From Pelagicoccus sp. (lineage in GTDB: Bacteria > Verrucomicrobiota > Verrucomicrobiia > Opitutales > Opitutaceae), in contig JANQRJ010000059.1 of NCBI GenBank assembly GCA_028284635.1, forward strand, positions 1 to 55,298: a stretch of 55,298 bases of DNA, in the 5' to 3' direction. Below are positions 1 to 8,902 of the stretch, piece after piece; the stretch's first letter is position 1, and each line of letters begins with the position of its first letter. A program made the position numbers and the translations under genes. The notes under the pieces were generated by a model. It was not told where the DNA came from and did not search any database. It saw only the letters and a program-made list of their open reading frames with translations.

Positions 1-92
1 GTCTGAAATTGCCTGCAGCAAGGCGGATTTGGCGAGCGAATACGCGGGCGTATTTGTCGCCAAAGCCAACGCAGCTGCAGGCAATTTCAGAC
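1..92. repeat. 92-bp palindromic repeat with 19-bp perfect arms
   Basis: The first 19 bases (GTCTGAAATTGCCTGCAGC) are repeated exactly in inverted form at 74-92. The interior is also an imperfect palindrome around the GCG-rich centre (TTTGGCGA against TCGCCAAA), so the unit can fold into one long hairpin. The following 100-130 bases are not a convincing gene. The element touches the window edge and may be longer. Confidence 0.75.
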
Positions 93-304
93 ATAACCCA
101 TTGGGGCTGAGTCCTTTTTGCTCCAGGGCGGCGTTGTCCTTGGAAACAAATACTTCCAGTATTCGCTTTCCAATGACGCCTTGCCCTGAACCAAAAATGA
201 TCTCAGCGGCGTCATGATAGATTTTGGGATAGGTTCTACCCTCACAGCAATTTCAGTCCTATCTGTGAGAATCTGTATAATCTGTGGGCAGAAAAATTCG
301 CGAA

Positions 305-835
305 ATGCCACCCATCTACATCCAGTACCATAAAATCCCCTACGGAGAACTCATCCTAGGATCCTTCCAAGACAAACTCTGCCTCTGCGACTGGCGATAC
401 CGTAAGATGCGAACCAGCATCGACAGCCGCATCGCCAAGCGGCTCGAGGCGGACTACGTCGAACGAGACTCCGACACCATCTCCGAAGCAAAAAGACAGC
501 TGGCCGAATACTTCGCCAAGACGCGCCAAACCTTTGAGATCCCGCTCCTTTTCGCCGGATCCGAATTCCAGCAAAGCGTCTGGACCGCCCTTCAAACCGT
601 GGAATACGGTACGACAGCCACTTACCTTCAACTCTCGCAAAAACTCCAGAACCCCCAAGCCGTGCGAGCCGTCGCCAGCGCCAACGGAGCCAATGCCCTC
701 TCGATCTTAACCCCCTGCCACCGCATCATCGGCAGCAATGGCGAACTCGTCGGCTACGCCGGCGGACTCCCCGCAAAGCGAAAGCTCCTCGAACTCGAGC
801 AAAGCCCACCCGCCCAGCAAGAGCTCGATCTCTAG
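305..835 (+). CDS. ogt: methylated-DNA--protein-cysteine methyltransferase (Ogt type)
   Basis: Predicted O6-alkylguanine-DNA alkyltransferase of 176 residues. It would move the alkyl group from damaged guanine or thymine to its own cysteine in a single-turnover repair reaction. The signature PCHR is present with the acceptor cysteine at about residue 138, followed by the usual IIGSNGELVGYAGG stretch, which fits the Ogt/MGMT C-terminal domain. A diverged N-terminal alpha/beta domain precedes it. An ATG 21 bases upstream (284) would add seven residues; I chose 305 because family members begin close to this point. A dispersed ATCTG..ATCTGTGGGCA repeat ends just upstream and may carry the leader. 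No partner gene is coupled. Confidence 0.9.
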   Translation: MPPIYIQYHKIPYGELILGSFQDKLCLCDWRYRKMRTSIDSRIAKRLEADYVERDSDTISEAKRQLAEYFAKTRQTFEIPLLFAGSEFQQSVWTALQTVEYGTTATYLQLSQKLQNPQAVRAVASANGANALSILTPCHRIIGSNGELVGYAGGLPAKRKLLELEQSPPAQQELDL

Positions 836-871
836 CAACCCCAACTAAAAGCGAGTTTTCAAGAAATTAGG

Positions 872-1082
872 GGTTAGCCGCAAAAAGGCGCAAAAATGAT
901 AGGCTTCGTGGCCTTCGTTATAACGAAGGAATCTAGCCAATTCGTAGAATCTCAAGAGCCCTATAGGGCGGCAGCAACCCGATCCTTTGCGCCTCTTTGT
1001 GGCTAAATAAATAGTCAATTCAAAAACAGATGATGCAGGCTCTATTCTCCGCGAACGCGGGCTAAAGCTCCGCGCTACGTCC
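872..1082. repeat. two adjacent intergenic palindromic repeats
   Basis: At 872-1007 a GTTAGCCGCAAAAAGGCGCAAA arm faces an inverted CTTTGCGCCTCTTTGTGGC arm. At about 1045-1080 lies a half copy of the TAGCGCGGAGCTT(T/C)AGCCCGCG family that recurs at 16240, 27866, 38287, 44207 and 53577. No coding potential is convincing between 836 and 1188. Confidence 0.6.
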
Positions 1083-1188
1083 CAGGCTTCAAACGATACT
1101 AGCATGAATGAAATGTTTGCGGCTCTTCGCCATTCGACAAACTGAAAATGTTCAATTTCACACCTTCTGTGGCAAGAACTCCAAAGCC

Positions 1189-1473
1189 CTATTTCCGCAA
1201 CTCGCGAGAATGCCAGACGCGTACAACAATGAGGCAATCCCGCCCCGTATAGTACCTCAGTACATAGGCTCCAGCTCCGAATGGCACGATCAACTCCCGA
1301 CGCCCCGAATCATCGTCCATCAAGTGACCCATCTCAGGAAAATCCTTCAATAAATCCGCTCTATCGAAAATCGCTTGCAACGACTTGGCGGCGGCAACCG
1401 GATTCTTTTCTACAAGAAAGTCGAAAATACGCTGAATACCCTCATCGGTTTCCTTCGCCCAAACGATCTTCAT
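1189..1473 (-). CDS. ParE/RelE-family toxin
   Basis: A 94-residue protein with the ParE/RelE toxin layout: an N-terminal helical hairpin with NPVAAAKSLQAIFDRADLL, then FPEMGHLM, then beta strands with RRELIVPFGAGAYVLRYY and VVRVWHSRE. ParE toxins poison gyrase and RelE toxins cut mRNA; the sequence alone does not decide which, but the NP.AA...I signature and lack of a basic catalytic core favour ParE. Its ATG overlaps the stop of the upstream antitoxin gene by four bases (ATGA), the usual translational coupling of type II toxin-antitoxin pairs. Confidence 0.85.
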   Translation of the reverse strand: MKIVWAKETDEGIQRIFDFLVEKNPVAAAKSLQAIFDRADLLKDFPEMGHLMDDDSGRRELIVPFGAGAYVLRYYTGRDCLIVVRVWHSRELRK

Positions 1474-1736
1474 TTGCTCGCACGCTTCGCTTTGGCGATA
1501 AGTCTGTCGAATTTAGCTTTCATCCGACCGTGACTTATGTGCTCCCCCGTATCGATAAAATGCTGAAGACGCTCTTGATCCTCCTGTTTTTCCAGCTCGA
1601 AACGTTCTTCATCCCTGAGATAGCGATCAACCGCCTCCTTGATCAAATAGCTCATGCTGCGGTCCCTTTTCTCCGCGAGCCACTTAAGACGTTCCTGGGT
1701 TCCTTCCTCCAGACGAATTCCTTGCGCTTTTGCCAC
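1470..1736 (-). CDS. ribbon-helix-helix antitoxin
   Basis: Predicted 88-residue antitoxin partner of the ParE-like toxin. The N-terminus (AKAQGIRLEEGTQERLKWLA) forms the beta strand and first helix of a RHH/CopG DNA-binding fold, followed by RSMSYLIKEAVDRYL, the typical second helix. The C-terminal half is charged and probably wraps the toxin. The open frame extends to 1829, but RHH proteins start immediately before the strand, so I chose the GTG at 1736; no strong ribosome binding site decides this. It probably represses its own operon. Confidence 0.8.
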   Translation of the reverse strand: MAKAQGIRLEEGTQERLKWLAEKRDRSMSYLIKEAVDRYLRDEERFELEKQEDQERLQHFIDTGEHISHGRMKAKFDRLIAKAKRASK

Positions 1737-1884
1737 GGCAACTCTGTCGCACAATGTCGCACGCCTGTCAACTTTACAGAGGACGACGACGCCGAGCTTC
1801 CGCAACTCGCGAAGAGACCCACAAGACACCCAATCTTGCTCCGATCTTAAAATGCCCTTAAAACTCCGCTCCTAAAATGAACGG

Positions 1885-3570
1885 GTGAAAGCCCACCGAC
1901 TTCACGCTTCCACCCTCCTCTTCCTCTGTTTGGCAGCCATGCCTCCTGTGGCGGCAGCCTTTCAGCCCGACCTGGTCGTACTGAACGCCAACGTCATCAC
2001 CGTCGACGACGACCAACCTAGAGCTGAGGCCTTCGCTATCCACCAAGGCAAGTTCATCGCCGTCGGCAGCAACCAAGAACTCCAGCCCCTCGCGAAACAC
2101 GCCCAGCAACGCCTCGACGCCAAAGGCAAAACCATACTCCCTGGCTTCAACGACGCCCATCTCCACCCGCGCGAACTCTACGAAGAAACCCACCTGCGCG
2201 GCACTGTCGACATCGGACCCGCCTCCGTCTCCAGCATCGAGGAACTCGTAGCCAAGCTCAAACGCAAGGCGCCCCTCGTCCCCGAAGGACTCTGGATTAT
2301 GGGCGGCCGCTACGAAGACACCAAGCTCGGACGCCACCCCACTCGCCACGACCTCGACAAGGTCTCCACCACCCATCCCGTCAGCATCCGACACTCCAGC
2401 GGCCACCTCGCTGTCTACAACACCTACGCCCTGGAAATGGCAGGCGTCGACGCCAAAACGCCCAACCCAGAAGGCGGGGCCTTCGACCGGGATCCAGACG
2501 GATTTCCCAACGGCGTGGCTCGGGAAAAAGCCAGCGGCATGATCAGTCGAGCCGGCCCCAAGCTTCCCGAACCCGGACGCTCCGAACGCATTCAGGCCCT
2601 AGACCGATGCCTCCGCGCCTACCTCAGCAAGGGCGTCACCAGCATCGGCGACGCAGGAGCCTCGCCCTCAAAGCTGCGCATGTATCAAGAAGTTCAGTAC
2701 GCTGGAAATCCCATCCGCATCAGCCTCATGATCCGAGACCGTCACCTCGACGCTGTCGAAGCCATAGGCATTCAGCAAGGTTTCGGCGACGAATACCTCC
2801 GCATCTCCGCCATCAAGGTCTTCCACGGAAATTCCCTCTCCGGTCGCACCTGCTGGCTATCCGAGCCCTACGAAACAGTCAACCCAGTCACCGGCGAAAA
2901 GGACTACTTCGGCATCCCGCCCGCCCGCAGCCAGGAAGACCTGGATACGCTGATCAAGCGCATCCATGACGCTGGGCTCCAGGCCGCCGTCCACTCCAAT
3001 GGGGACCGCGAGATCCCTATGGTCCTCGACGCCTTCGAAAGAGCGATGCAGCAAAGCTCCCGGCCCGATCCCCGCCACCGCATCGAGCACTGCAGCGTAG
3101 TAAACGAGGCCATACTCGACCGCATCAAGGCCCTCGGCGTGGTAGTCGCCCCACACTCCTACATCCACGAACACGGCGACAAGATGATCGCCTACGGTCG
3201 CTGGCGCTGGGCCCGCATGCACGCCAACCGCAGCTTCATCGACAAAGGCATCCCCGTCGCCCAGAACTCCGACTCTCCAGTCAGCGTCTGCGACCCCCTG
3301 CTCCGTATCCAAAGCATGGTCACGCGGGCCTCCGCCGAAGGTCAGGTCTTCGCCTCCAGCCAACGCGTCACCGCAGAAGAAGCCATCGAAACCTGGACAC
3401 TGGGAGGAGCCTACGCCACCTTCGAGGAAGATACTAAAGGCTCCATAAGCAAAGGCAAACTGGCTGACTTCGTGATCCTGCATGAAGACCCAACGCAAGT
3501 AGACCCCTTCAAAATCAAGGACATCCAAATCGAATCCGTCTACATCGCAGGCCAGTCGGCCCTAAGGTAG
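1885..3570 (+). CDS. exported amidohydrolase, YtcJ-like (amidohydrolase family 3)
   Basis: A 561-residue zinc-type amidohydrolase. Residues 1-25 form a signal peptide (hydrophobic run ending PVAAAF), so the enzyme probably acts in the periplasm. The N-terminal composite domain leads to the metal-binding HLH at residues 92-94 (FNDAHLHP). Further landmarks are AAVHSNGDREI, RIEHCSVV and AQNSDSPVS, as in the YtcJ/Amidohydro_3 family, with the C-terminal GKLADFVIL typical of the group. The substrate cannot be read from sequence; relatives act on N-acyl or formyl amides. Start is GTG at 1885, preceded by weak AATGAACGG. It lies 15 bases before a DinB-like gene with which it may be cotranscribed. 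Confidence 0.88.
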   Translation: MKAHRLHASTLLFLCLAAMPPVAAAFQPDLVVLNANVITVDDDQPRAEAFAIHQGKFIAVGSNQELQPLAKHAQQRLDAKGKTILPGFNDAHLHPRELYEETHLRGTVDIGPASVSSIEELVAKLKRKAPLVPEGLWIMGGRYEDTKLGRHPTRHDLDKVSTTHPVSIRHSSGHLAVYNTYALEMAGVDAKTPNPEGGAFDRDPDGFPNGVAREKASGMISRAGPKLPEPGRSERIQALDRCLRAYLSKGVTSIGDAGASPSKLRMYQEVQYAGNPIRISLMIRDRHLDAVEAIGIQQGFGDEYLRISAIKVFHGNSLSGRTCWLSEPYETVNPVTGEKDYFGIPPARSQEDLDTLIKRIHDAGLQAAVHSNGDREIPMVLDAFERAMQQSSRPDPRHRIEHCSVVNEAILDRIKALGVVVAPHSYIHEHGDKMIAYGRWRWARMHANRSFIDKGIPVAQNSDSPVSVCDPLLRIQSMVTRASAEGQVFASSQRVTAEEAIETWTLGGAYATFEEDTKGSISKGKLADFVILHEDPTQVDPFKIKDIQIESVYIAGQSALR

Positions 3571-3585
3571 CCAACTCCACTCATC

Positions 3586-4119
3586 GTGCAAACCGACCAC
3601 TACATCCCTATCGTCCGCAGCGAATTCGAGAGGCTGAAAAAACTAGCCGAAGACTCCATAGCCCAAATAGCTCGAGAAGCGTTTTTCGCCAAACTAGGTC
3701 CAAACGACAATAGCATTGCGGTCATCGTCAAGCACATGGCAGGCAATATGAAATCCCGCTGGACGGACTTTCTAACCACCGATGGGGAGAAGCCGGATCG
3801 CCAAAGAGACTTCGAGTTCATCATCAAGGACAGCGATACTCGCGAAACTCTCCTCGAAGCCTGGGAAGAAGGATGGTCGGTCTTCTTCGCCACTCTCTCT
3901 TCCCTAGACGCAAGCGACTTAGGCAAGACGGTCCTCATCCGAGGCGAGGGGCTGAGCGTCATTCAAGCCATCAACCGCCAACTCGCTCACTACGCATACC
4001 ACGTTGGACAGATCATCCTCCTAGCTAAACACTTCGCCAACGAACAATGGCAAAGCCTAAGCATCCCGATCGGTCAGTCCGAGGAATTCAATAAGAGGTC
4101 AGAGAAATACAGCAAATAG
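3586..4119 (+). CDS. DinB-like protein, DUF1572 family
   Basis: A 177-residue four-helix-bundle protein of the DinB/YfiT superfamily, DUF1572 branch. Candidate metal ligands are H50 (IVKHMAGN), H135 and H139 (AHYAYHVGQI), which give the His triad expected in the fold. Family members are thought to be metal-dependent thiol transferases or hydrolases, but no reaction is established for this branch. Translation starts at a GTG 15 bases after the amidohydrolase stop. No signal peptide is seen, so it is cytoplasmic. Confidence 0.85.
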   Translation: MQTDHYIPIVRSEFERLKKLAEDSIAQIAREAFFAKLGPNDNSIAVIVKHMAGNMKSRWTDFLTTDGEKPDRQRDFEFIIKDSDTRETLLEAWEEGWSVFFATLSSLDASDLGKTVLIRGEGLSVIQAINRQLAHYAYHVGQIILLAKHFANEQWQSLSIPIGQSEEFNKRSEKYSK

Positions 4120-4157
4120 CCTCTACACTGTAACACTTTTATCCACTCCTAAATGCA

Positions 4158-4976
4158 ATGATCGCCACCTACCACAACCATTCGAAGTGGAGCGATGGAA
4201 GGTCGACGTTCGCCGAGCTCTACAAGCGCGCCGAAGCGGTCGGCGTAAATGAGCTCGGACTTTCAGATCATTTTTGCCTCTATCCTGACGGCCGCGTTCC
4301 CGACTGGAGCTTGGACCCCAGTCAATTTGAGGACTATTTGAGCGACGTCGGGTCCTTCAAAAACCACGGAAACCTAGCGATTAGAGTCGGATTGGAGTAC
4401 GATTGGTTCGAGGGTCACGATCCCACTATTCGCCCACTCGTCGAGAGGATCCCACTGGATTATCGAATCGGCTCCGTACACCACGTGGAACAGGAGCAAT
4501 TCGATATGAGCATCGAGTATTGGAGCAACAAGTCTCCAGAGGAACGAGATAATGTATACCGTAAGTACTGGAATCAAATTCAGGAAATGGCCTCCAGCGG
4601 ACTATTCGATATCGCGGCCCATCTCGATCTGCCGAAGAAACTGGGATTCTATCCTCAAGCCGATATTTCGGATGTTATTGACGAAGCCTTGGAAGCCATT
4701 CGCGAGAACGATCTTGTCGTCGAATTGAATACGGCCGGTTTTGGCAAGCCATGCGCAGACGGCTACCCTTCCCTCGAGATTCTAAAACGATGCAAGGCAA
4801 AAGAAATACCCGTCACCCTGTCAGCTGACGGACATCAACCTGAGCACATCCTCTACGAATTCGAGCGAGGCCTCGCTCGCCTGAAGGAAGCCAGCTACAA
4901 GGAAATAGCCCGCTTTCGCGAAAGGGAGGTCTGGTTCGAATCGCTGGACGAAGCCCTAAAGTCCTCATCAACTTGA
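4158..4976 (+). CDS. PHP-domain phosphoesterase, histidinol-phosphatase-like
   Basis: A 272-residue PHP-fold metal hydrolase. The opening TYHNHSKWSDG carries the first metal-binding HxH, GLSDHF the second site, and GSVHHVE, AAHLDLPKK and SADGH the remaining His/Asp ligands. This is the HisK/HisJ-type histidinol phosphate phosphatase arrangement. No other his gene is nearby, so a different phosphomonoester is possible. The next gene follows after 16 bases, so a two-gene unit with the methyltransferase is plausible. Confidence 0.85.
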   Translation: MIATYHNHSKWSDGRSTFAELYKRAEAVGVNELGLSDHFCLYPDGRVPDWSLDPSQFEDYLSDVGSFKNHGNLAIRVGLEYDWFEGHDPTIRPLVERIPLDYRIGSVHHVEQEQFDMSIEYWSNKSPEERDNVYRKYWNQIQEMASSGLFDIAAHLDLPKKLGFYPQADISDVIDEALEAIRENDLVVELNTAGFGKPCADGYPSLEILKRCKAKEIPVTLSADGHQPEHILYEFERGLARLKEASYKEIARFREREVWFESLDEALKSSST

Positions 4977-4992
4977 TGCCCGGGAATGCAAG

Positions 4993-5751
4993 ATGAACTA
5001 TTTCGAGTACGAAACTGCCGCCCAGCGATATGCCAGAGGCCGCCCCTACTTCCATCCCATCGTCGTCGAGAAAATCGTCAAGTTCACCCAAACGCCGCGC
5101 TTCTCCTTTGGCCTAGACGTCGCATGCGGAACAGGACAGTCCACAACGGCCCTAAAGACGATCGCCGATCGGGTGGTCGGCGCCGACGTATCGCCAGAAA
5201 TGATCGCCCAAGCCCCCGAGATGGAGGGAATCGAATATATCTGCTGTCCTGCCGAATCGCTGGACATCGAGTCGGGGAGCGGCGACATCATGACGGTGTC
5301 GCTCGCCTTTCATTGGCTAGACCGCGACGCGTTCCTGAACGAGGCGAACCGGGCCCTGCAAAAGGGCGGCTGGCTCGTCATTTCCAACAACGGCTTCAAG
5401 GGACGAATGCGCGGAAACCCTAGCTACGAAGAATGGAACAAGACCCGCTACCTCACCCGCTATCCTACTCCAGCAAGAAACAAACTCCCACTTACTGAGA
5501 AGGAGGCCGACAAGCATGGTTTCGAGATAGTCGGCAACGAAAAGTACGAAAACGAGGTCGATATGAATATCGAAGAACTCGCCTGCTATCTCTCCACGCA
5601 AAGTAACATGATTGCCGCCGTCGAAGAAGGAAAGGAATCCGTCGAAACAGCCCTCGCATGGTTGAGCCACGAACTCGAATCCCTATTTAGTCGCGATCGC
5701 GAGACCTTCCTATTTGGCGGATCCATCCTCTATCTCAAGAAACGAAGCTAG
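4993..5751 (+). CDS. class I SAM-dependent methyltransferase
   Basis: A 252-residue methyltransferase. Motif I is LDVACGTGQST, followed by the acidic strand-2 end (VVGADVSPEMIAQA) and the post-motif LAFHWLDRDAFLNEANRALQKGGWLVIS of the UbiE/Methyltransf_11 type. The C-terminal third is probably the substrate cap and gives no clear identity. It starts 16 bases after the PHP gene. The acceptor is unknown. Confidence 0.87.
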   Translation: MNYFEYETAAQRYARGRPYFHPIVVEKIVKFTQTPRFSFGLDVACGTGQSTTALKTIADRVVGADVSPEMIAQAPEMEGIEYICCPAESLDIESGSGDIMTVSLAFHWLDRDAFLNEANRALQKGGWLVISNNGFKGRMRGNPSYEEWNKTRYLTRYPTPARNKLPLTEKEADKHGFEIVGNEKYENEVDMNIEELACYLSTQSNMIAAVEEGKESVETALAWLSHELESLFSRDRETFLFGGSILYLKKRS

Positions 5752-6215
5752 TCCACAGCTCCAATCCCCAACCAAGCAAAAACCGAAACCACCAATGCCA
5801 ATGATCTATACTGATACTCGAATATCAGAGCACATCAGCAGCATCGGTGGTTCAAACCCTGCATGTTGTAAAAATCGCCAACTTGACCGAGGTTCTGATA
5901 TTTTTGCCCACAGATCCGCACAGATGAACCCTAATGTTTCAAAACAAGCGTGAGAGTAACCGCGTACCGAGCAAAGCGACACAGTCATGGACGCTAATAA
6001 ACACGAATGATTTCTCATTTGAAGCTTTAATTCGTGTGTATTCGCGTCCATTAGCGGTTGAAAATTATCCGTTTTCCAATCCTAACTAAACGTGAGGATA
6101 TCGGATTTGATCTCTGGTTGTACAAGTAACTGATATTGAAATGATTACAAAATCACATGCGACGAATTATGAAACTGGAGGATAGACGCTTCTATGACAA
6201 AAACGATAACGCTCC
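5752..6215. repeat. gene-free interval with degenerate palindromic repeats
   Basis: It contains a CTGATACTCGAATATCAGAG..CATCGGTGG repeat at 5805-5852, a TTGCCCACAGATCCGCACAGAT copy (inverted ATCTGTGGGCA family) at about 5903-5926, and a hairpin at 5985-6059. In the hairpin, ATGGACGCTAATAAACACGAAT faces ATTCGTGTGTATTCGCGTCCAT. I see no credible reading frame here. Confidence 0.6.
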
Positions 6216-6797
6216 ATGAAAGCCGCCATCGTATTCGACGCAGACGGAGTCGTCATTCGATCCAAACCCTTCACCGCCGAACTCCAGCGCGTCCACGGCG
6301 TTCCAGCTTCTTCTCTCGAAGAGTTCTTTGCTACCACGTTTCCCGCCTGCATCACAGGCAAGATGGCCCTCAAAGACGCCCTCGAAGATCTCCTCCCGAG
6401 CATCGGATGGAGCGGTACGACGGAGAGCTTCCTCCAGTTTTGGTTCGAGGCGGAAAACAAGCCGGATCCCGACCTGATACAGGAAATCCACTCGCTTCGC
6501 CGCGAGGGAACGACCGTCTGCCTGGCAACCAACCAAGAAAGGCATCGCCTGGCTTTCATGCGAAACGAGATGGGATTCAGCACCCTATTCGACCAGATTT
6601 TCGCTTCCTGCGAACTAGGCTACGCCAAACCCGACGAAAGCTTCTACACACTGGCAACAGCCGCACTTCATGTAGAGGGAATCGAGCGGATAGTATTCTT
6701 CGACGACAAGGAAGCTAACGTCGGAGCCGCTCGCCAAGCTGGGTGGGAAGGCAATCTCTATTCTTCCATCGACGACTTTAGAAACTTCAATCTATGA
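6216..6797 (+). CDS. HAD-superfamily hydrolase
   Basis: A 193-residue haloacid-dehalogenase-type phosphatase. Motif I is VFDADGVV (nucleophile D8, acid D10), motif II is the ATNQER stretch with the conserved Thr, the lysine of motif III lies in GYAKPDESFY, and motif IV is FFDDKEANV. The short helical cap between motifs I and II fits subfamily I. The substrate is probably a small phosphorylated metabolite. Its stop overlaps the next ATG by four bases, so it is translationally coupled to the MazG-like gene. Confidence 0.87.
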   Translation: MKAAIVFDADGVVIRSKPFTAELQRVHGVPASSLEEFFATTFPACITGKMALKDALEDLLPSIGWSGTTESFLQFWFEAENKPDPDLIQEIHSLRREGTTVCLATNQERHRLAFMRNEMGFSTLFDQIFASCELGYAKPDESFYTLATAALHVEGIERIVFFDDKEANVGAARQAGWEGNLYSSIDDFRNFNL

Positions 6798-7084
6798 ACG
6801 CCAAAGAGTACTTGATAACCTGCGCCATGGAGGAGTGCGCCGAGCTCGCCAAGGAACTCGCCAAAGCAAACCGATTCGGGCTCGACAACCGCTATCCAGT
6901 AGACGGCCCTTCTGCCTCGGAAAAGATAGCCCGAGAGTTTGCAGACCTGACAGCCGTGGTACGCATGCTGGAAGATCATGGCTGGATCGCGAATACCTCC
7001 TCCCCATCTGCAATTGAAGCGAAAAAGAAGAAAGTAGCCAAATATATGCGACGCTCCCAAGAGGCGGGAATGTTGCAAGACTAG
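6794..7084 (+). CDS. MazG-like small NTP-pyrophosphatase-type protein
   Basis: A 96-residue all-alpha protein. The helix AMEECAELAKELAKA supplies the EE..E metal-binding pattern and IAREFADLTAVVRML the E..D pair of the MazG/all-alpha NTP-pyrophosphatase superfamily. Members hydrolyse non-canonical or damaged NTPs to NMP and pyrophosphate. It overlaps the HAD phosphatase gene (ATGA), so a two-step NTP-to-nucleoside sanitising pair is possible, although that is inference. The length is close to the minimal MazG unit. It could instead be an uncharacterised phosphoribosyl-ATP pyrophosphohydrolase-like protein. Confidence 0.7.
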   Translation: MNAKEYLITCAMEECAELAKELAKANRFGLDNRYPVDGPSASEKIAREFADLTAVVRMLEDHGWIANTSSPSAIEAKKKKVAKYMRRSQEAGMLQD

Positions 7085-7150
7085 GAAGCAACACTCTATC
7101 TACTCCAGTAGCATCTTCGATTACCTAAACGTTTCAAAAATGAAGTGTTT

Positions 7151-7237
7151 TAGGAACCGCGAATGGACGCGAATAGCGCGAATTCGCTTACGCCATGAAG
7201 ACCATTCGTATCTATTCGCGTCCATTCGCGGTTCCTA
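7151..7237. repeat. hairpin repeat of the CCGCGAATGGACGCGAAT type
   Basis: Perfect 26-bp arms (TAGGAACCGCGAATGGACGC, continuing to AATAG, and its inverse) enclose a loop of about 35 bases. A related but degraded copy is at 5985-6059. The rest of 7085-7396 holds no gene except a GCGTCATCTGCGGGTAAA motif just before the next start codon. Confidence 0.8.
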
Positions 7238-7396
7238 ATTTCCCGCCTGTCGTAACCTGCCTTAAGGTGATGTTTCTGTTTTCATCAAAATTCAATTCAA
7301 GTATCTGATTTTCAATATCTTGCGTTTTGTTTGGGTAAAACTTATGAAACTGATGGAATTATTTGCGTCATCTGCGGGTAAAAACTATAAAAGAAC

Positions 7397-8185
7397 ATGA
7401 CGGACCAAGAAGTCGCCGAACACTGGAACCGCAACGCGGAGGCCTGGACCACTCTCACTCGGGCCGGCAGCGACGTCTGTCGCGACGCCTACAATACGCC
7501 GACCTTTCTCAAGATGCTGCCAGATGTCGCCGGCCTAAGCGGCCTCGATGTCGGCTGCGGCGAAGGGCACAATACGCGACTCGTCGCCCGTCGCGGAGCA
7601 GTTCTTCATGCCATCGACCTCGCAGAGAATTTCATAGCAGCAGCGCAGGAGGAAGAAAACCGTAACCCTCTCGGCATACGCTACTCGGCGGCCAGCGCCC
7701 GTTCCCTACCCTTTGCCGACGCTCGCTTCGACTTTGTCATGAGCACCATGTGTTTAATGGATCTGCCTCGCCAGGAAGAAGCCCTCCGCGAAATAGCGCG
7801 GGTACTCAAGCCTGGAGGTTTCCTTCAATTCTCCATCTCGCATCCTCTAACCAACACTCCGATACGCTATTGGATAAAGGACGACAACGGACGCAAAACC
7901 GCCCTCGCCATAGGAAACTACTTCGCTCCGCCCCACGGGGAAATCGAGGAATGGATCTTCGGAAACACCCCGCAGGCGATGAAGGGCCGTTTCGAAAATT
8001 TCCGCGTACCTCGCTTCGAACGCACGCTTAGCAGTTGGATCAATCTCGTGGCTGGAGCCGGGCTTTGTATAGAGGAAGCCCAGGAACCGCGCCCCGACGC
8101 AGCGGCCCTAGAGCAGTTTCCCGGCGAATACGACGCTGCCATAGCTCCCTACTTCCTAGTCATCCGAGCCCGCAAGCCAGTATAG
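7397..8185 (+). CDS. class I SAM-dependent methyltransferase
   Basis: A 262-residue protein with a Methyltransf_11-type core. Motif I is LDVGCGEGHNT, strand 2 ends in HAIDLAENFIAAA, motif II is FDFVMSTMCLMDL, and LREIARVLKPGGFLQFSISHP follows. The C-terminal region with RFERTLSSWINLVAGAGL resembles UbiE/COQ5-like and SmtA-like enzymes. The acceptor is not evident. An ATCTGCGGGTA repeat ends 20 bases upstream of the ATG. It is a stand-alone gene, with repeat-filled spacers on both sides. Confidence 0.86.
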   Translation: MTDQEVAEHWNRNAEAWTTLTRAGSDVCRDAYNTPTFLKMLPDVAGLSGLDVGCGEGHNTRLVARRGAVLHAIDLAENFIAAAQEEENRNPLGIRYSAASARSLPFADARFDFVMSTMCLMDLPRQEEALREIARVLKPGGFLQFSISHPLTNTPIRYWIKDDNGRKTALAIGNYFAPPHGEIEEWIFGNTPQAMKGRFENFRVPRFERTLSSWINLVAGAGLCIEEAQEPRPDAAALEQFPGEYDAAIAPYFLVIRARKPV

Positions 8186-8317
8186 GACCGGACGAATCGA
8201 GACAAAAAACAATATGATTATACTTTTGCCCGCAGATAACGCAAATCTACTCAGATAACTAGAAACTGTCCAATAACTTTGAATGATATAATATTCCGAT
8301 TAGGATGAGAGAAAATC

Positions 8318-8409
8318 AAACCACCGATGACACTATTTACACCAATACGATCGGGTAACTGCGCTCCAAATTCGAAAACATCAGTGTCCATCGGCGTCAT
8401 CAGTGGTTT
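8318..8409. repeat. CCACTGATGAC-type palindromic repeat
   Basis: AAACCACCGATGACAC at the left faces GTGTCCATCGGCGTCATCAGTGGTTT at the right. Relatives are at 10668-10806 and 31750-31935. An ACTGTCCAATAACT motif just left (about 8265) resembles the end of the larger 26614-26760 element. Confidence 0.65.
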
Positions 8410-8548
8410 AAAAACACTTATTAGACAATCTCTTAGAGAACAATTATTCGAATTCAATTTATACTTCTTGAAAGACAAGTGCTTGTGGATGGTTTCGCGC
8501 TAGTCGAGAATCTAACTCCAAGTGAGTTTCAAAGAAGACAATTTTTTT

Positions 8549-8621
8549 AACCGCAGAGTACGCGGAGATCGCTGAGACGGTACTAAATAAATCCCTTGCG
8601 ACCTCCGCGTACTCTGCGGTT
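8549..8621. repeat. CCGCAGAGTACGCGGAG hairpin repeat
   Basis: AACCGCAGAGTACGCGGAG faces its exact inverse CTCCGCGTACTCTGCGGTT. It lies in the gene-free interval 8186-8693 and is a probable transcribed hairpin or REP-like element. Confidence 0.75.
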
Positions 8622-8693
8622 TACGAAACACCTGGGTCTAGCCGAAACCAGTTTCTCTACTATCTGCACAATCTGTGGGCAATTACTCCTAAA

Positions 8694-8795
8694 AATCACC
8701 ATATCAAAAGCCTAACTCATATCTGCCTCGTAACCGATAACCTCGAAGACCTCCGCCGGTTCTACGAACGAGCTCTGCAATGCAGCCTAAGAAAA
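8694..8795 (+). pseudogene. truncated VOC/glyoxalase-family gene
   Basis: Translation from about 8697 gives SLTHICLVTDNLEDLRRFYE, the opening beta-alpha unit of a vicinal-oxygen-chelate protein with its first metal ligand His. No ATG precedes it, and the frame runs straight into the palindromic repeat at 8814 and stops at about 8819. The remainder of the usual 120-150 residues is absent, apart from a possible in-frame tail (RWGIYTQFE, stop) just after the repeat. It looks like a gene cut by repeat-associated deletion. Confidence 0.6.
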
Positions 8796-8813
8796 TGTCC
8801 AATGAGTCATTCA

Positions 8814-8902
8814 AGGTAGGGCTCGATCCCGCAGTCGCGGGAGCCGCATTGGTTAGATTTCCATCAGGCACTACGGTCCGCTCGGCGATCGGTCCCTACC
8901 TC
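8814..8902. repeat. GTAGGG..CGATCGC palindromic repeat (family A, copy 1)
   Basis: GGTAGGGCTCGATC at the left and GATCGGTCCCTACC at the right are inverted. The interior shares TTGGTTAGATTTCCAT with copies at 26640 and (inverted) 39367. In the left arm the usual GCCGAGCG has become CCGCAGTCGCGG. It truncates the VOC remnant. Confidence 0.8.

Noticed and set aside
87-311. Minus-strand 74-residue frame near the left edge
   Set aside because: It starts within a dispersed repeat and ends in the 92-bp palindrome. No recognisable fold; probably repeat-derived.
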